A stretch of 7,944 nt of DNA, from positions 1 through 7,944 of the forward strand of contig JBBSJV010000068.1 of the NCBI GenBank assembly GCA_038256935.1, read 5' to 3'. The notes beneath the pieces were generated by a model. That model searched no databases and had not been told where the DNA came from. It saw nothing but the letters and a program-made list of their open reading frames with translations. This DNA is from JBBSJV01 sp038256935. Its GTDB lineage: Bacteria; Patescibacteriota; JACMRA01. The position numbers were made by a program, and so were the translations under genes. Each line of letters opens with the position of its first letter. Positions within the stretch are counted from its first letter, which is position 1. Positions 1 through 6,662 of the stretch are shown here, piece after piece.

Positions 1-761
1 ATATTAAAATCATCTGTCCAAATAGTTGGGTTTTGCGTGTAAGAGCCTAGTAACTGATGCACTACTTGCTGAGAAAAACTAACGTATTTATTTGTATCCC
101 CTGCATCCCACCAGCCACCGGTTAAATCTTTTCTAAGGCTGTCATTGTTTGGATCTAGTATATATCTAGCTTCTGTGTCTTGATTTGTACCCACATAGTC
201 TTGACTGATAGAGTGTCCTTGAGAGAAAGGTTCAGATTTAGCCAGGTTTGCTCTTTGGTGATAAAAAAATCTTGTTGAGGCTACAAGTAAAGGTCTATAA
301 ACCTGTTGATCAATCTGGAAATCTTCTGATCTGGTACCTTTTGTTGTATCTTCTATATAATAATCTCCAGGGGTTGTAAATTCACTAAAATCAGCATGCC
401 AAACTTGATCTCCGCTAGTGACATCAGTTTCTTGGTTATTCCAACTAGTTACAGAAATAGTATAAACGACTTCTCCATCCGATACCCTTTTAAGCTGTAC
501 TGTGTTACTTGGAATATACTCAATGCTACTATTAAAACCGTTTATGGGATTTACTAAAACCGCTAACTTTTTATCATTTGGTCTATATCCTAAGCCGTCT
601 ACTCTGATACTAGCAGGGTTAAAAATATTCGCACTAGCTTGTTGTTGATTAGTTTTTATCTGATTGATTATTAAAAATCCAAATAAAAGACTAATAACCA
701 GTATTCCAATAATTATAAAAGCTACTTTATTACTGACTTTACTAAGCGTTTTTTTTCTCAT
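1..761 (-). CDS. Membrane-anchored glycoside hydrolase family 9 (cellulase-like), N-terminal part, cut by the window edge
   Basis: The reverse strand is open from the ATG at 761-759 to the left edge, giving 253 codons with no stop. Residues 1-13 are basic and 14-33 form one hydrophobic segment, so the protein is probably anchored in the membrane with its body outside the cell. Residues about 50-150 resemble the Ig-like CelD_N domain that precedes many GH9 catalytic domains (DGLGYRPNDKKLAVL at 55-69). The catalytic domain then begins: RFFYHQR (164-170) matches the family FYYQR block, and GGWWDAGDTNKYV (215-227) is the GH9 signature containing DAGD (219-222), whose aspartates include the catalytic base. 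NPTIWTDDFN (244-253) fits the stretch that usually precedes NIPESGNGIPD. The family cleaves beta-1,4-glucans; the exact substrate cannot be told. The acid glutamate would lie beyond the edge. There is no Shine-Dalgarno sequence; the gene has its own promoter 14 bases upstream. Confidence 0.88.
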   Translation of the reverse strand, partial: MRKKTLSKVSNKVAFIIIGILVISLLFGFLIINQIKTNQQQASANIFNPASIRVDGLGYRPNDKKLAVLVNPINGFNSSIEYIPSNTVQLKRVSDGEVVYTISVTSWNNQETDVTSGDQVWHADFSEFTTPGDYYIEDTTKGTRSEDFQIDQQVYRPLLVASTRFFYHQRANLAKSEPFSQGHSISQDYVGTNQDTEARYILDPNNDSLRKDLTGGWWDAGDTNKYVSFSQQVVHQLLGSYTQNPTIWTDDFN

Positions 762-774
762 AATAATTAGTTTT

Positions 775-803
775 ATCTTACCACTGAAACATGCTTTTGG
801 CAA
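775..803 (-). promoter_or_regulatory. Promoter of the GH9 gene
   Basis: On the reverse strand TTGCCA (803-798, 5/6 match to TTGACA), a 17-base spacer, and TAAGAT (780-775, 4/6 to TATAAT) preceded by TGG, which gives an extended -10. Transcription would start near 768, about 7 bases before the ATG at 761. The element sits inside the 47-base gap after the helicase stop codon, so GH9 can be transcribed independently of the helicase. It was judged by eye against sigma-70 consensus. Confidence 0.5.
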
Positions 804-808
804 CTATA

Positions 809-2869
809 TTACTTCCTTCTCTTTCCAGTCTTTCTTTTTTTGATAATTTCTTTGCCATCATCTTTGACTACTCTATTAACTGTGGCAATCAGTTTGTTAT
901 TAGCTTTTATAAAATATCTGACTTTTTCTTTGCGTTGTCCTTTTCTAGGGTTTGTGCGAGAGCTTACAATTTCTTCTCTGATTATTTGAGGGGCAATTTC
1001 AGGAAGCCAAGTGGCCTCTATTGGCAGGCACTGAAAAGCTCCGGTGTAGCCGACAGCATTGGTCATAATATCTCCAGCCACCATAAACCTTGGCAACTCC
1101 CCTAGCCTTACTGATGAGGATGGATGCACTGTGATGTTTTCACCCTTTCCCAAGACTCTGACATATTCTTCTCTATTAATTCGCTCTAAAAGATTAAAAA
1201 TAGTCCCAGCTGCCACGGATTTGGCGATATCAATTGATTTACGATTTTGTCCTGGGTAGATTTCATATCTTTTTAGAGTTAATAATAAATCTCTGCGTAT
1301 TAGCTCAACTTCTTCCAAAACTTTAGGATTCAAGAAATTCTTAAGCACCCACTCTGGATCCATGTCATTTGTTTGAAAAAGATCCCAGATTTTAAGAAAC
1401 GTTTCAGGGTCAGATAGTGGCTTGCCGTATTTGTTTAATTTAAAAAATCTATGCATCGTCTCAGCCTCCATAAGATCAGTTGTAGAGCGATCAAAGACTG
1501 ATTTAGAAGACATAAAGGCGGCAATAGTACAAACAGCATCGACGCAATTGTATTTTTGAGCTTCTATAATCATCCTACTGAGATGAGGGTCTAGAGGTAA
1601 TCTGGCCATCAATTTTCCAGTATCTGTGATAATCTCATCGTCATCTAAAGCTCCAAGTAATTTTAGGGTGCGAATAGCTCTTTTGAGTTGCTTTGGCTTA
1701 GGACTATCGATAAATTTAAAATTAATAATATCATCTATTCCAAGAAGTTTCATTTTCAAAACTGTCCCTGACAAATCTGTACGCAGGATCTCTGGGATAT
1801 CGTATTCAGGCCTCTCAATATATTCAGGGAATATCCGATAACAAATTCCTGTAGCAGTTCGCCCAGCTCTTCCTCGTCTTTGATTGATAGCTGCAATAGA
1901 GGCTGGTTCATCAACCAATCTACTAATACCAGATTTTGGATCAAAGATACTTACTCGCTGCAGTCCACAGTCAATGACAACTCTAACCCCATCTATTGTC
2001 AGTGAGGTTTCAGCAATATTTGTAGAAACAATGACTTTACGGCGAGGATATTTTTGAAATACTTTTTCTTGTTCTTGAATACTTTGTTGACCAAAAAAAG
2101 GTAAGATCTCAACCCCTCCAAGATTGGATTTTTTAAGTAGTAATATTAGTTTTTTGATTTCAGCTTCTCCTGGAACAAAGATTAACACATCTCCATCAAC
2201 GTCATCTTCAGTTACTTTTACTAACTTATCAGCAATTGTAAAAAGGTAATTTTCACTTTCCTTAGTTTCATAAAAAGTCTCCACTGGATACATTTTCCCA
2301 GGGATTGATAAAACAGGGGCCCCACCAAAAAAATTACTAAACTGCTCTGCTGGAATAGTAGCTGAAGTGATCAGGACTTTTAGCTGGGGGATATTAAGTT
2401 CTCTTCTTCTTTCATTTACTTGTAAGATAAGTCCCATCAAAAAATCTACATTTAGGTTTCGAATATGGGCTTCATCCAAAATCACTCCACTGTATTCAGG
2501 AAGTACCTTAGTGCCAAGTAATTTCTCAATTAAAATCCCATCAGTTACGTAATCCAAAGTCGTACCCAAATTTGTAGTGTCATTAAATCGAATATGATAC
2601 CCCACGCTTGTCCCCACTTCTTCACCTTTTTTACTTGATACATACTCTGCTACATTAATAGCAGCAGGTCTTCGTGGCTGAGTGGTGGCAATTTTCCCAC
2701 CAATAACCTCATGCATTATTCGCCCGATCTCTGTAGTCTTTCCAGACCCAGTTTGACCTATTATAATAGCTACTGGATTGTTTGCAATCAGTTCTCTAAT
2801 TTGCTGCTCAAAAGCTAGTACTGGCAGATCGACTTTTAATTCATTTGATTCTCCTGTTAAAGGTTCCAT
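809..2869 (-). CDS. DEAH-box ATP-dependent RNA helicase, HrpA/HrpB/Prp43-like, short form
   Basis: A 686-residue superfamily 2 helicase with all core motifs: Walker A GQTGSGKTT (38-46), Ia TQPRRPAA (63-70), DEAH (132-135), SAT (169-171), motif IV FVPG (231-234), motif V TNIAETSLTIDG (283-294) and motif VI QRRGRAGR (330-337). A helicase-associated HA2 region follows (DTGKLMARLPLDPHLSRMI). After that comes an OB-fold-like stretch (VHPSSSVRLGELPRF) and a basic tail ending KKRKTGKRRK, probably an RNA-binding extension. Such enzymes unwind or remodel RNA and RNA-protein complexes using ATP in the cytoplasm. It is much shorter than E. coli HrpA (about 1300 residues) and closer in size to Prp43-type DEAH proteins, so hrpA is not assigned. 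The residue after DEAH is Ile where Glu is usual. The start is the first ATG after an untranslated gap; there is no Shine-Dalgarno sequence. Confidence 0.93.
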   Translation of the reverse strand: MEPLTGESNELKVDLPVLAFEQQIRELIANNPVAIIIGQTGSGKTTEIGRIMHEVIGGKIATTQPRRPAAINVAEYVSSKKGEEVGTSVGYHIRFNDTTNLGTTLDYVTDGILIEKLLGTKVLPEYSGVILDEAHIRNLNVDFLMGLILQVNERRRELNIPQLKVLITSATIPAEQFSNFFGGAPVLSIPGKMYPVETFYETKESENYLFTIADKLVKVTEDDVDGDVLIFVPGEAEIKKLILLLKKSNLGGVEILPFFGQQSIQEQEKVFQKYPRRKVIVSTNIAETSLTIDGVRVVIDCGLQRVSIFDPKSGISRLVDEPASIAAINQRRGRAGRTATGICYRIFPEYIERPEYDIPEILRTDLSGTVLKMKLLGIDDIINFKFIDSPKPKQLKRAIRTLKLLGALDDDEIITDTGKLMARLPLDPHLSRMIIEAQKYNCVDAVCTIAAFMSSKSVFDRSTTDLMEAETMHRFFKLNKYGKPLSDPETFLKIWDLFQTNDMDPEWVLKNFLNPKVLEEVELIRRDLLLTLKRYEIYPGQNRKSIDIAKSVAAGTIFNLLERINREEYVRVLGKGENITVHPSSSVRLGELPRFMVAGDIMTNAVGYTGAFQCLPIEATWLPEIAPQIIREEIVSSRTNPRKGQRKEKVRYFIKANNKLIATVNRVVKDDGKEIIKKRKTGKRRK

Positions 2870-2877
2870 GATTTAAA

Positions 2878-2905
2878 GATTTATGCAGTTGCAAGTTTAC
2901 GTCAA
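2878..2905 (-). promoter_or_regulatory. Possible promoter of the helicase gene
   Basis: On the reverse strand TTGACG (2905-2900, 5/6 to consensus), a 16-base spacer, then a poor -10, TAAATC (2883-2878, 3/6). Transcription would start near 2871, two bases before the ATG, making the mRNA leaderless. Support comes mainly from the good -35 box and from the same geometry at other genes in the window; the -10 alone would not be convincing. Confidence 0.3.
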
Positions 2906-2967
2906 AACTATACAAAAACTTCTCATTATCTGGCAAATCGATGATAGTTTTGAAATTATTAATACAA

Positions 2968-3122
2968 AAAATAAATCTATATAGCTAATCCCTATATGAC
3001 CTAGGCAATGCAGACCACAACTGTTTGAGCAACATTACAATTATAATGAGTTTAACTTGTCTAGCGAGTTTTGTGGGCAAGTGACTAGTTTAGATGGTGA
3101 TTAGCTATATTAAAATAAGTCT
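2968..3122. repeat. MITE-like fold-back element with flanking direct repeats
   Basis: Perfect 12-base inverted ends occur at 2979-2990 and 3099-3110 (ATATAGCTAATC and its complement). Comparing 2979-3004 with the complement of 3085-3110 gives 21 of 26 matches without a gap, with CTAG blocks (3001-3004 and 3085-3088) on the same centre of symmetry. A further inner pair is CCACAA (3015-3020) and TTGTGG (3071-3076). Directly outside lie AAAATAAATCT (2968-2978) and AAAATAAGTCT (3112-3122), 10 of 11 identical, resembling a target-site duplication. The right copy includes the stop codon of the TPR gene. It carries no recognisable gene and fills most of the 251-base gap between the TPR and helicase genes. 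A chance AT-rich match of the direct repeats is possible. Confidence 0.5.
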
Positions 3123-3513
3123 ACACCTCAAATGAATAAGCGTAGTATTTGAAACTATTTTTGAAATAACTTACACTTTTATGCTCTCCAAGAGCTGCAA
3201 TTTCTAGGCAGTATCTCATAGCCTTTTGATGCTGACCTAATTTGGAAAGTGTCATTGCTAAAAATATTTTTAAGCCAAAAAAATCAGGATAATCACTAAC
3301 TGCTTTTTCCAAAATACTCAATGATTCTTGATATTCTCCTATTTCACGTAATGAGTTTCCTAAAAAAGCTAGAAGAATTGGTTTATTTTGTGGTGACAAA
3401 TCTGACTCTAGAAGTGATTTGAAAATTTCAATGGCTTGTCTTTCTTGATTTTGAGAATCTAGCTCTATAGCTTGAAGAAAAATTTGATCAGTTTGGCTGC
3501 GGTTAACATGCAT
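3121..3513 (-). CDS. Small tetratricopeptide (TPR) repeat protein
   Basis: A 130-residue all-helical protein with no signal peptide or membrane segment, so probably cytoplasmic. It reads as about three TPR-like helix pairs: roughly residues 8-37 (QAIEIFKSLLES), 44-75 (AFLGNSLREIGEYQESLSILEKA) and 76-110 (GLKIFLAMTLSKLGQHQKAMRYCLEIA). The layout, with LKIFLAMTLSKLGQHQKAM followed by a C-terminal SYFKNSFKYYAYS, resembles a TPR_5-type family of small bacterial proteins of unknown role, in which the N-terminal repeats are usually somewhat longer. TPRs normally bind partner proteins; the partner is unknown. The start is the ATG at 3513-3511, with a possible -10 (CATAAT, 3533-3528) upstream and no Shine-Dalgarno sequence. 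It lies 65 bases after the DUF368 gene on the same strand. Its TAG stop falls in the right-hand direct repeat of the fold-back element, so its last codons may have been altered by an insertion. Confidence 0.85.
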   Translation of the reverse strand: MHVNRSQTDQIFLQAIELDSQNQERQAIEIFKSLLESDLSPQNKPILLAFLGNSLREIGEYQESLSILEKAVSDYPDFFGLKIFLAMTLSKLGQHQKAMRYCLEIAALGEHKSVSYFKNSFKYYAYSFEV

Positions 3514-3578
3514 AGTCTTGTTTAAATATTATGATCATAGAATCCAAACAATAATAAACCAGATTGTAAAGTGAATCT

Positions 3579-4544
3579 TTATTGATTATCTGTAGAAATA
3601 CTTTGCTGTCTCATTTTGGTTTGTAAATATTCAAAACCTAGGACAAAAACAAATCCAGCCACTGCAAGCAAAATTGCTAACCAAAAATTAGCCCCAAAAT
3701 CAGCTGGCATAATATTGTTTTCAACTAGTGGCTTTAGATCACCATGAGAATCTGTATAAAAAGCTATAGTTTCTTTCCAAGGCCAAACTTTTCGCAGAGA
3801 CCCCAGTAAAAATCCTGAAAGAACAGACATAGTCAGGCTATAATAATTTTTAAATAAATAATCCAAAACTCTAGAAAATAACCCTAAACCTATGATACAA
3901 CCAAGACTAACTGCCACAAGGATAGGTAAATTAAAATCATTTACAGCTTCTAGGACCTGATTGTATTTTCCTAAAATTAGAAGTATAAATGATCCTGATA
4001 TTCCAGGTAAAATCATGGCCATAATGGCTAAGGCCCCACTGAAGAAAAATAACAAAAGATTTTGACCTGTTTCTACAGGGATAATTCCAACCAACCAAAA
4101 AGCACCTATTGAGCCAAGGATAAATCCAAGAATAGTTTTAATATTCCAGACTTTTACACTAGGTAAGACGATGAATAAGGATGCAACTACTAACCCGAAG
4201 AAAAATGACCAAGTCTGAACTGGATAGTTTTTTAAAGTAAAAGTGATCAAACCAGATAGAGAAAAAATAGCTGTGAAAATACCAGCAAAAAGTGGCAGTA
4301 AAAATGACCATGGGATAGTATTGTAGAGCTCTTTGAACTGACCTTTGAAAAGCAGGCTAAGTCCTTTGGAGCTAATTTCTTTGATAGAATGGACAAGGTT
4401 TTGATAAATCCCTGATATAAAAGCAATGGTTCCACCCGAAACACCAGGAACCAAGTCTGCAGCTCCCATTACAAAACCAATTAAATAAAAACTCAAAATT
4501 TCCTTGGTATCGAATTTACTTTTTTTTACAGTTTTTGTAGTCAT
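3579..4544 (-). CDS. DUF368 family membrane protein, PopT-type polyprenyl-phosphate transporter
   Basis: A polytopic membrane protein of 321 residues from the chosen ATG, with about eight or nine hydrophobic segments. It carries the two diagnostic repeats of the DUF368 family: GFVMGAADLVPGVSGGT (23-39) near the N terminus and MAMILPGISGSF (175-186) in the second half, consistent with an internally duplicated fold. Members of this family (PopT) return undecaprenyl phosphate, the lipid carrier of wall and surface polymers, across the cytoplasmic membrane. That role is inferred here from family membership. A longer reading from a TTG at 4565 adds seven residues (MRRIVKV), but that TTG lies between the -35 and -10 of the proposed promoter, upstream of the predicted transcript start, so the ATG at 4544-4542 is preferred. 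The gene is divergent from the DUF2207 gene. Confidence 0.9.
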   Translation of the reverse strand: MTTKTVKKSKFDTKEILSFYLIGFVMGAADLVPGVSGGTIAFISGIYQNLVHSIKEISSKGLSLLFKGQFKELYNTIPWSFLLPLFAGIFTAIFSLSGLITFTLKNYPVQTWSFFFGLVVASLFIVLPSVKVWNIKTILGFILGSIGAFWLVGIIPVETGQNLLLFFFSGALAIMAMILPGISGSFILLILGKYNQVLEAVNDFNLPILVAVSLGCIIGLGLFSRVLDYLFKNYYSLTMSVLSGFLLGSLRKVWPWKETIAFYTDSHGDLKPLVENNIMPADFGANFWLAILLAVAGFVFVLGFEYLQTKMRQQSISTDNQ

Positions 4545-4554
4545 AACTTTAACT

Positions 4555-4584
4555 ATTCTTCTCAAAGCTAATTAATTGTGTCAA
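4555..4584 (-). promoter_or_regulatory. Promoter of the DUF368 gene, with overlapping palindrome
   Basis: The reverse strand has a perfect TTGACA (4584-4579), an 18-base spacer, and AAGAAT (4560-4555, 4/6 to TATAAT). Transcription would start near 4548, about four bases before the ATG at 4544. The -35 box lies within a perfect inverted repeat, TAATTG-TGT-CAATTA (4573-4587), placed as an operator would be. This geometry favours the ATG over the upstream TTG as the start codon. Confidence 0.45.
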
Positions 4585-4586
4585 TT

Positions 4587-4607
4587 ATTAAAGTATTAAA
4601 GTATTAA
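4587..4607. repeat. Short tandem repeat ATTAAAGT, about 2.6 copies
   Basis: The 8-base unit ATTAAAGT occurs at 4587-4594 and 4595-4602, followed by a partial ATTAA (4603-4607). It lies immediately upstream of the DUF368 -35 box in the divergent gap between the DUF368 and DUF2207 genes, where AT-rich DNA could act as an UP-like element or as a binding site. Its function is not known. Confidence 0.7.
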
Positions 4608-4702
4608 TTGCCATTCAACATGGGAAACAGTTATATCTAAATCTAAACTTGTGGACAACTACATAAAATCCAATTTTAAGTTTTCTATAACGATTTGCAA
4701 GT

Positions 4703-5656
4703 ATGAAAATTTTCAGTGTTTTTTTAAAATTTCTTAGTTTACTTATTATTTTAGTAGTCATTACTGGGGTTTTAGTAAGCTCTCAAGTCTTAGCTCAGAG
4801 TTCAAACAAAACAAATTTGATACGCATCGATGTCAAAGAAGATACTCAAAATCAAAAAATAAACCTTACCTACAAAATCCTTGAGCAGTTTAACCAGCCA
4901 AGTCGGGGAGTTTTCTTTTCCCTACCTAAAAATCAAAACGGAGTTTTAACAGATTATAGATTACTTAGGGTTCAAAGATCGGTTGAGCCATTTGCCCAAA
5001 TACCAGATCCAACCAATCCTCTCATCGTCGCAGGAAATTTTTCAACAAACACCTACTTGCAACCTGAACCTTACCGCCAATTTTTAGAATTAGATCAGTT
5101 TAGACTTAGAGTGGGAGATGAAAACACCTTTATCGACACTGGTATTTATTACTACGAGATTGAAGTTGAGGCTTCCTATAACCTAAATGTTAATTATGAA
5201 TTTACGATTTTAAGAGACTGGCTAGAAGATGTGGATACATTTCAAGTTTATTTCAATAATACTGATATTTGTAGAGTCCAGATTGACTGCAATGGCAGCA
5301 AAATCAACCTATCCTTGAACCCTGAAAAACCAGCTCTTCAAAATAGTTTTGCCTGGCTCTATTTTCTAATCCCTTACGCTATTTTAACAGTTTTAGGCCT
5401 TTTACTTACTTGGTTTAGTTGGAAAGTATTTGCCAAAGACCCCCACCCCATTGTTGATGCCAATCAGCCAGTCTTTGAACCACCTACTGAACTACTTCCA
5501 TGGGAGGCTAGCTTTTTACTCAAGGATTCAAACTTACAAATCAAGGAAACTTTACTGTCTTATATTCTCTGGTTAAATAATAAAAAGATAATTAGTTTGA
5601 AATTAAAAGATACCACTTCAGATGCAGCAACAAATAAAAAAATAATCTTAGGCTAG
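4703..5656 (+). CDS. DUF2207 membrane protein, N-terminal half (frameshifted gene)
   Basis: This 317-codon frame encodes the front half of a DUF2207 protein. Residues 1-31 form a signal peptide with a likely cut after LVSSQVLA. An extracytoplasmic beta-rich domain follows (about 35-210; IDVKEDTQNQKINLTYKI, IDTGIYYYEIEVEASYN), then a membrane helix at about 216-240. The segment KDPHPIVDANQPVFEPP (245-261) and TELLPWEASFLL correspond to the family's RDP...PP...sPae stretch after the helix. The last four codons and stop are probably out of frame: the frame shifts by -1 in or just after the A-run at 5636-5642, and the rest of the domain continues in the next frame to 6360. The joined protein would be about 552 residues, normal for the family, whose function is unknown. 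Upstream, TATAAC (4686-4691) is a possible -10 with no matching -35; there is no Shine-Dalgarno sequence. Confidence 0.8.
   Translation: MKIFSVFLKFLSLLIILVVITGVLVSSQVLAQSSNKTNLIRIDVKEDTQNQKINLTYKILEQFNQPSRGVFFSLPKNQNGVLTDYRLLRVQRSVEPFAQIPDPTNPLIVAGNFSTNTYLQPEPYRQFLELDQFRLRVGDENTFIDTGIYYYEIEVEASYNLNVNYEFTILRDWLEDVDTFQVYFNNTDICRVQIDCNGSKINLSLNPEKPALQNSFAWLYFLIPYAILTVLGLLLTWFSWKVFAKDPHPIVDANQPVFEPPTELLPWEASFLLKDSNLQIKETLLSYILWLNNKKIISLKLKDTTSDAATNKKIILG
5636..5642 (+). other. Seven-A run at the DUF2207 frameshift
   Basis: The first frame is open until the TAG at 5654-5656, and the second frame opens only after the TAA at 5635-5637. The switch must therefore lie within about 5636-5655, which includes this homopolymer. 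A -1 shift here, or one extra A in the mRNA or true genome, reads through AAT AAT CTT AGG CTA GAT GTT TTG and joins the halves. The site is not a classical X XXY YYZ heptamer in the zero frame, because the base before the AAA codons is T. Polymerase slippage, a single-tRNA slip, a real mutation or a sequencing error are all possible. Confidence 0.65.
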
Positions 5657-6360
5657 ATGTTTTGCAGCCACTCCCCACTTGGCAGCTACCAAGCAAGTTT
5701 AATAAAACAATAAAGGCAATTTCTAAGTACGGTTTTGAAGATGGAATTTTAACAAGTAAGATCAATCAAGACCAAGACGGGTCAGAGCTAAATACATTTG
5801 TGGGTGATAGGCTCTCTAAATTTTATCAACAAAAACCTCTTACTTCTGGATCAATAATAGGAATTGTTGTGACTTTTTCATTGATTTCTATATTCTTTTT
5901 AATCTTTGGCTTTGACCTGCTTCAAAGTAGATTTTTAATAGGTAATAGTTATGTACCTTTGTTAATTTATAGTGGTTTATTATGTATTTTTGGACTGATC
6001 TTTGTTTTGTATAAATGGTCAAAACCAAGTAAGCGAGGGGCTAAAATGATAAATCAAGTAAAAGGTTACAAATATTACTTAGAATCAGCTGAAAAGTTAA
6101 AACTGGATTTTTCAAATAACCCAACTGATGGAGTCCAGTACTACCTCAAATCAGTTGCCTATGCAGCCAGCTTTGGAATCTTAGATAAGTTTAACAAGTA
6201 TTTTACTGGCCTTATCCCAAATACTAATGAGCTAAATATCACTGACTCTCTACTTATAAATTACGGCGCTGTGAGTTTCTATACCCCGCCAAGTAATATT
6301 GATGCAGGAGGAATCGGTGGTAGTTTTGGAGGTAGTGTTGGAGGTGGGGGCAGTTGGTAA
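5638..6360 (+). CDS. DUF2207 membrane protein, C-terminal half (frameshifted gene)
   Basis: This is the continuation of the DUF2207 gene in the -1 frame. The frame is open from 5638; the only initiator-like codon at its front is a TTG at 5662, with no Shine-Dalgarno sequence, which would give 232 residues. Counted from that TTG it has a soluble stretch, two adjacent membrane helices (about 63-86 and 97-119), then a cytoplasmic part with GYKYYLESAEKLKLDF, YLKSVAYAASFGILDKFNKYF, and a Gly/Ser-rich tail ending GGSFGGSVGGGGSW. The family's C-terminal domain shows the same order: a G-x-yLe-x-aE segment, a hydrophobic alanine-rich helix and a GGGGSW-type end. The C-terminal half is well conserved in frame after the shift, so the gene is either recent in its breakage, recoded, or mis-sequenced. 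Independent translation from TTG is less likely. Confidence 0.75.
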   Translation, partial: KNNLRLDVLQPLPTWQLPSKFNKTIKAISKYGFEDGILTSKINQDQDGSELNTFVGDRLSKFYQQKPLTSGSIIGIVVTFSLISIFFLIFGFDLLQSRFLIGNSYVPLLIYSGLLCIFGLIFVLYKWSKPSKRGAKMINQVKGYKYYLESAEKLKLDFSNNPTDGVQYYLKSVAYAASFGILDKFNKYFTGLIPNTNELNITDSLLINYGAVSFYTPPSNIDAGGIGGSFGGSVGGGGSW

Positions 6361-6364
6361 AAAT

Positions 6365-6387
6365 TAAAATGGCTAGATTAGATTTTA
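6365..6387 (+). terminator. Weak hairpin after the DUF2207 gene
   Basis: TAAAAT-GG-CTA, a GAT loop, then TAG-ATTTTA can fold into a nine-pair stem with a two-base bulge, starting five bases after the stop codon and followed by TATTT. It is AT-rich and lacks a proper U-tract, so it is only a possible terminator. Confidence 0.3.
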
Positions 6388-6499
6388 TATTTACCATGCC
6401 AATTAAAATAAGCAACTTTTGTCGACCAAGGTAATTATCTGGAGATTAGTAAATTGAATTTTTGATGTCTTTACTTAGAAATTTAGATATTTGTGGATA

Positions 6500-6520
6500 T
6501 CAAATAAGTTTTTTATTTGA
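6500..6520 (-). terminator. Hairpin downstream of the small minus-strand ORF
   Basis: A perfect eight-base inverted repeat, TCAAATAA (6500-6507) and TTATTTGA (6513-6520), has a five-base loop. Read on the minus strand it begins eight bases after the stop codon of the 27-codon ORF, where a terminator or 3' stabilising stem would lie. There is no U-run after it and the stem is all but AT-only, so it would be weak. Confidence 0.35.
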
Positions 6521-6527
6521 AGAACTA

Positions 6528-6611
6528 TTAGCTTGAAATAGCTGACCCCATAATTAGTAAAAAGAGTACAATCATAATAAAGTATAATATAAATTTGAGT
6601 AATCTAAACAT
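6528..6611 (-). CDS. Candidate 27-residue hydrophobic membrane peptide
   Basis: On the reverse strand an ATG at 6611-6609 opens 27 codons, ending in TAA at 6530-6528. The peptide starts MFRLLKFILYF, continues as an unbroken hydrophobic stretch to about residue 21, and ends MGSAISS. Two positive residues (Arg3, Lys6) precede one membrane-spanning segment, as expected for a small inner-membrane protein inserted N-in. It has its own strong-looking promoter 10 bases upstream (6621-6650) with a predicted start about three bases before the ATG, and a hairpin just after the stop. It is divergent from pheS. I do not recognise the peptide; small membrane proteins and type I toxins share this appearance. 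AT-rich DNA easily yields hydrophobic codons by chance, so the ORF rests mainly on the promoter context. Confidence 0.35.
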   Translation of the reverse strand: MFRLLKFILYFIMIVLFLLIMGSAISS

Positions 6612-6620
6612 AATATAATA

Positions 6621-6650
6621 AGTATAGCATAATAATGTATATTCTGTCAA
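6621..6650 (-). promoter_or_regulatory. Extended -10 promoter for the small minus-strand ORF
   Basis: The reverse strand has a perfect TTGACA (6650-6645), an 18-base spacer, and TATACT (6626-6621, 5/6) preceded by TGC, an extended -10. It is the best sigma-70-like promoter in the window. Transcription would start near 6614 and run leftward into the 27-codon ORF. With the pheS promoter it forms a back-to-back pair whose -35 boxes create the inverted repeat TGTCAAA (6645-6651) and TTTGACA (6662-6668). Confidence 0.5.
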
Positions 6651-6662
6651 ATATATCTCTTT

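Noticed and set aside
791..1105. Plus-strand 104-codon ORF opposite the end of the helicase gene
   Set aside because: It lies wholly antisense to well-conserved helicase C-terminal coding sequence, shows no domain, and is explained by the codon pattern of the other strand.
3042..3047. Perfect TATAAT in the gap between helicase and TPR genes
   Set aside because: No acceptable -35 at 16-18 bases on either strand, and no gene is placed to use it; it falls near the centre of the fold-back element.
2992..3093. Minus-strand stretch inside the fold-back element reading ...VMLLKQLWSALPRSYRD, faintly like an IS1-type transposase fragment
   Set aside because: Only about 34 codons between stops, 16 after the ATG; the resemblance rests on a few residues and the region is shaped by its inverted-repeat structure. 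I would not call it a gene or a transposase remnant.
4545..4565. TTG at 4565 as start of the DUF368 protein
   Set aside because: It lies between the proposed -35 and -10 boxes, adds only MRRIVKV, and has no ribosome-binding site; the ATG at 4544 fits better.
5657..5713. ATG at 5657 right after the first DUF2207 stop as a restart
   Set aside because: It is in the frame of the first half, not of the C-terminal half, and meets a stop after 18 codons.
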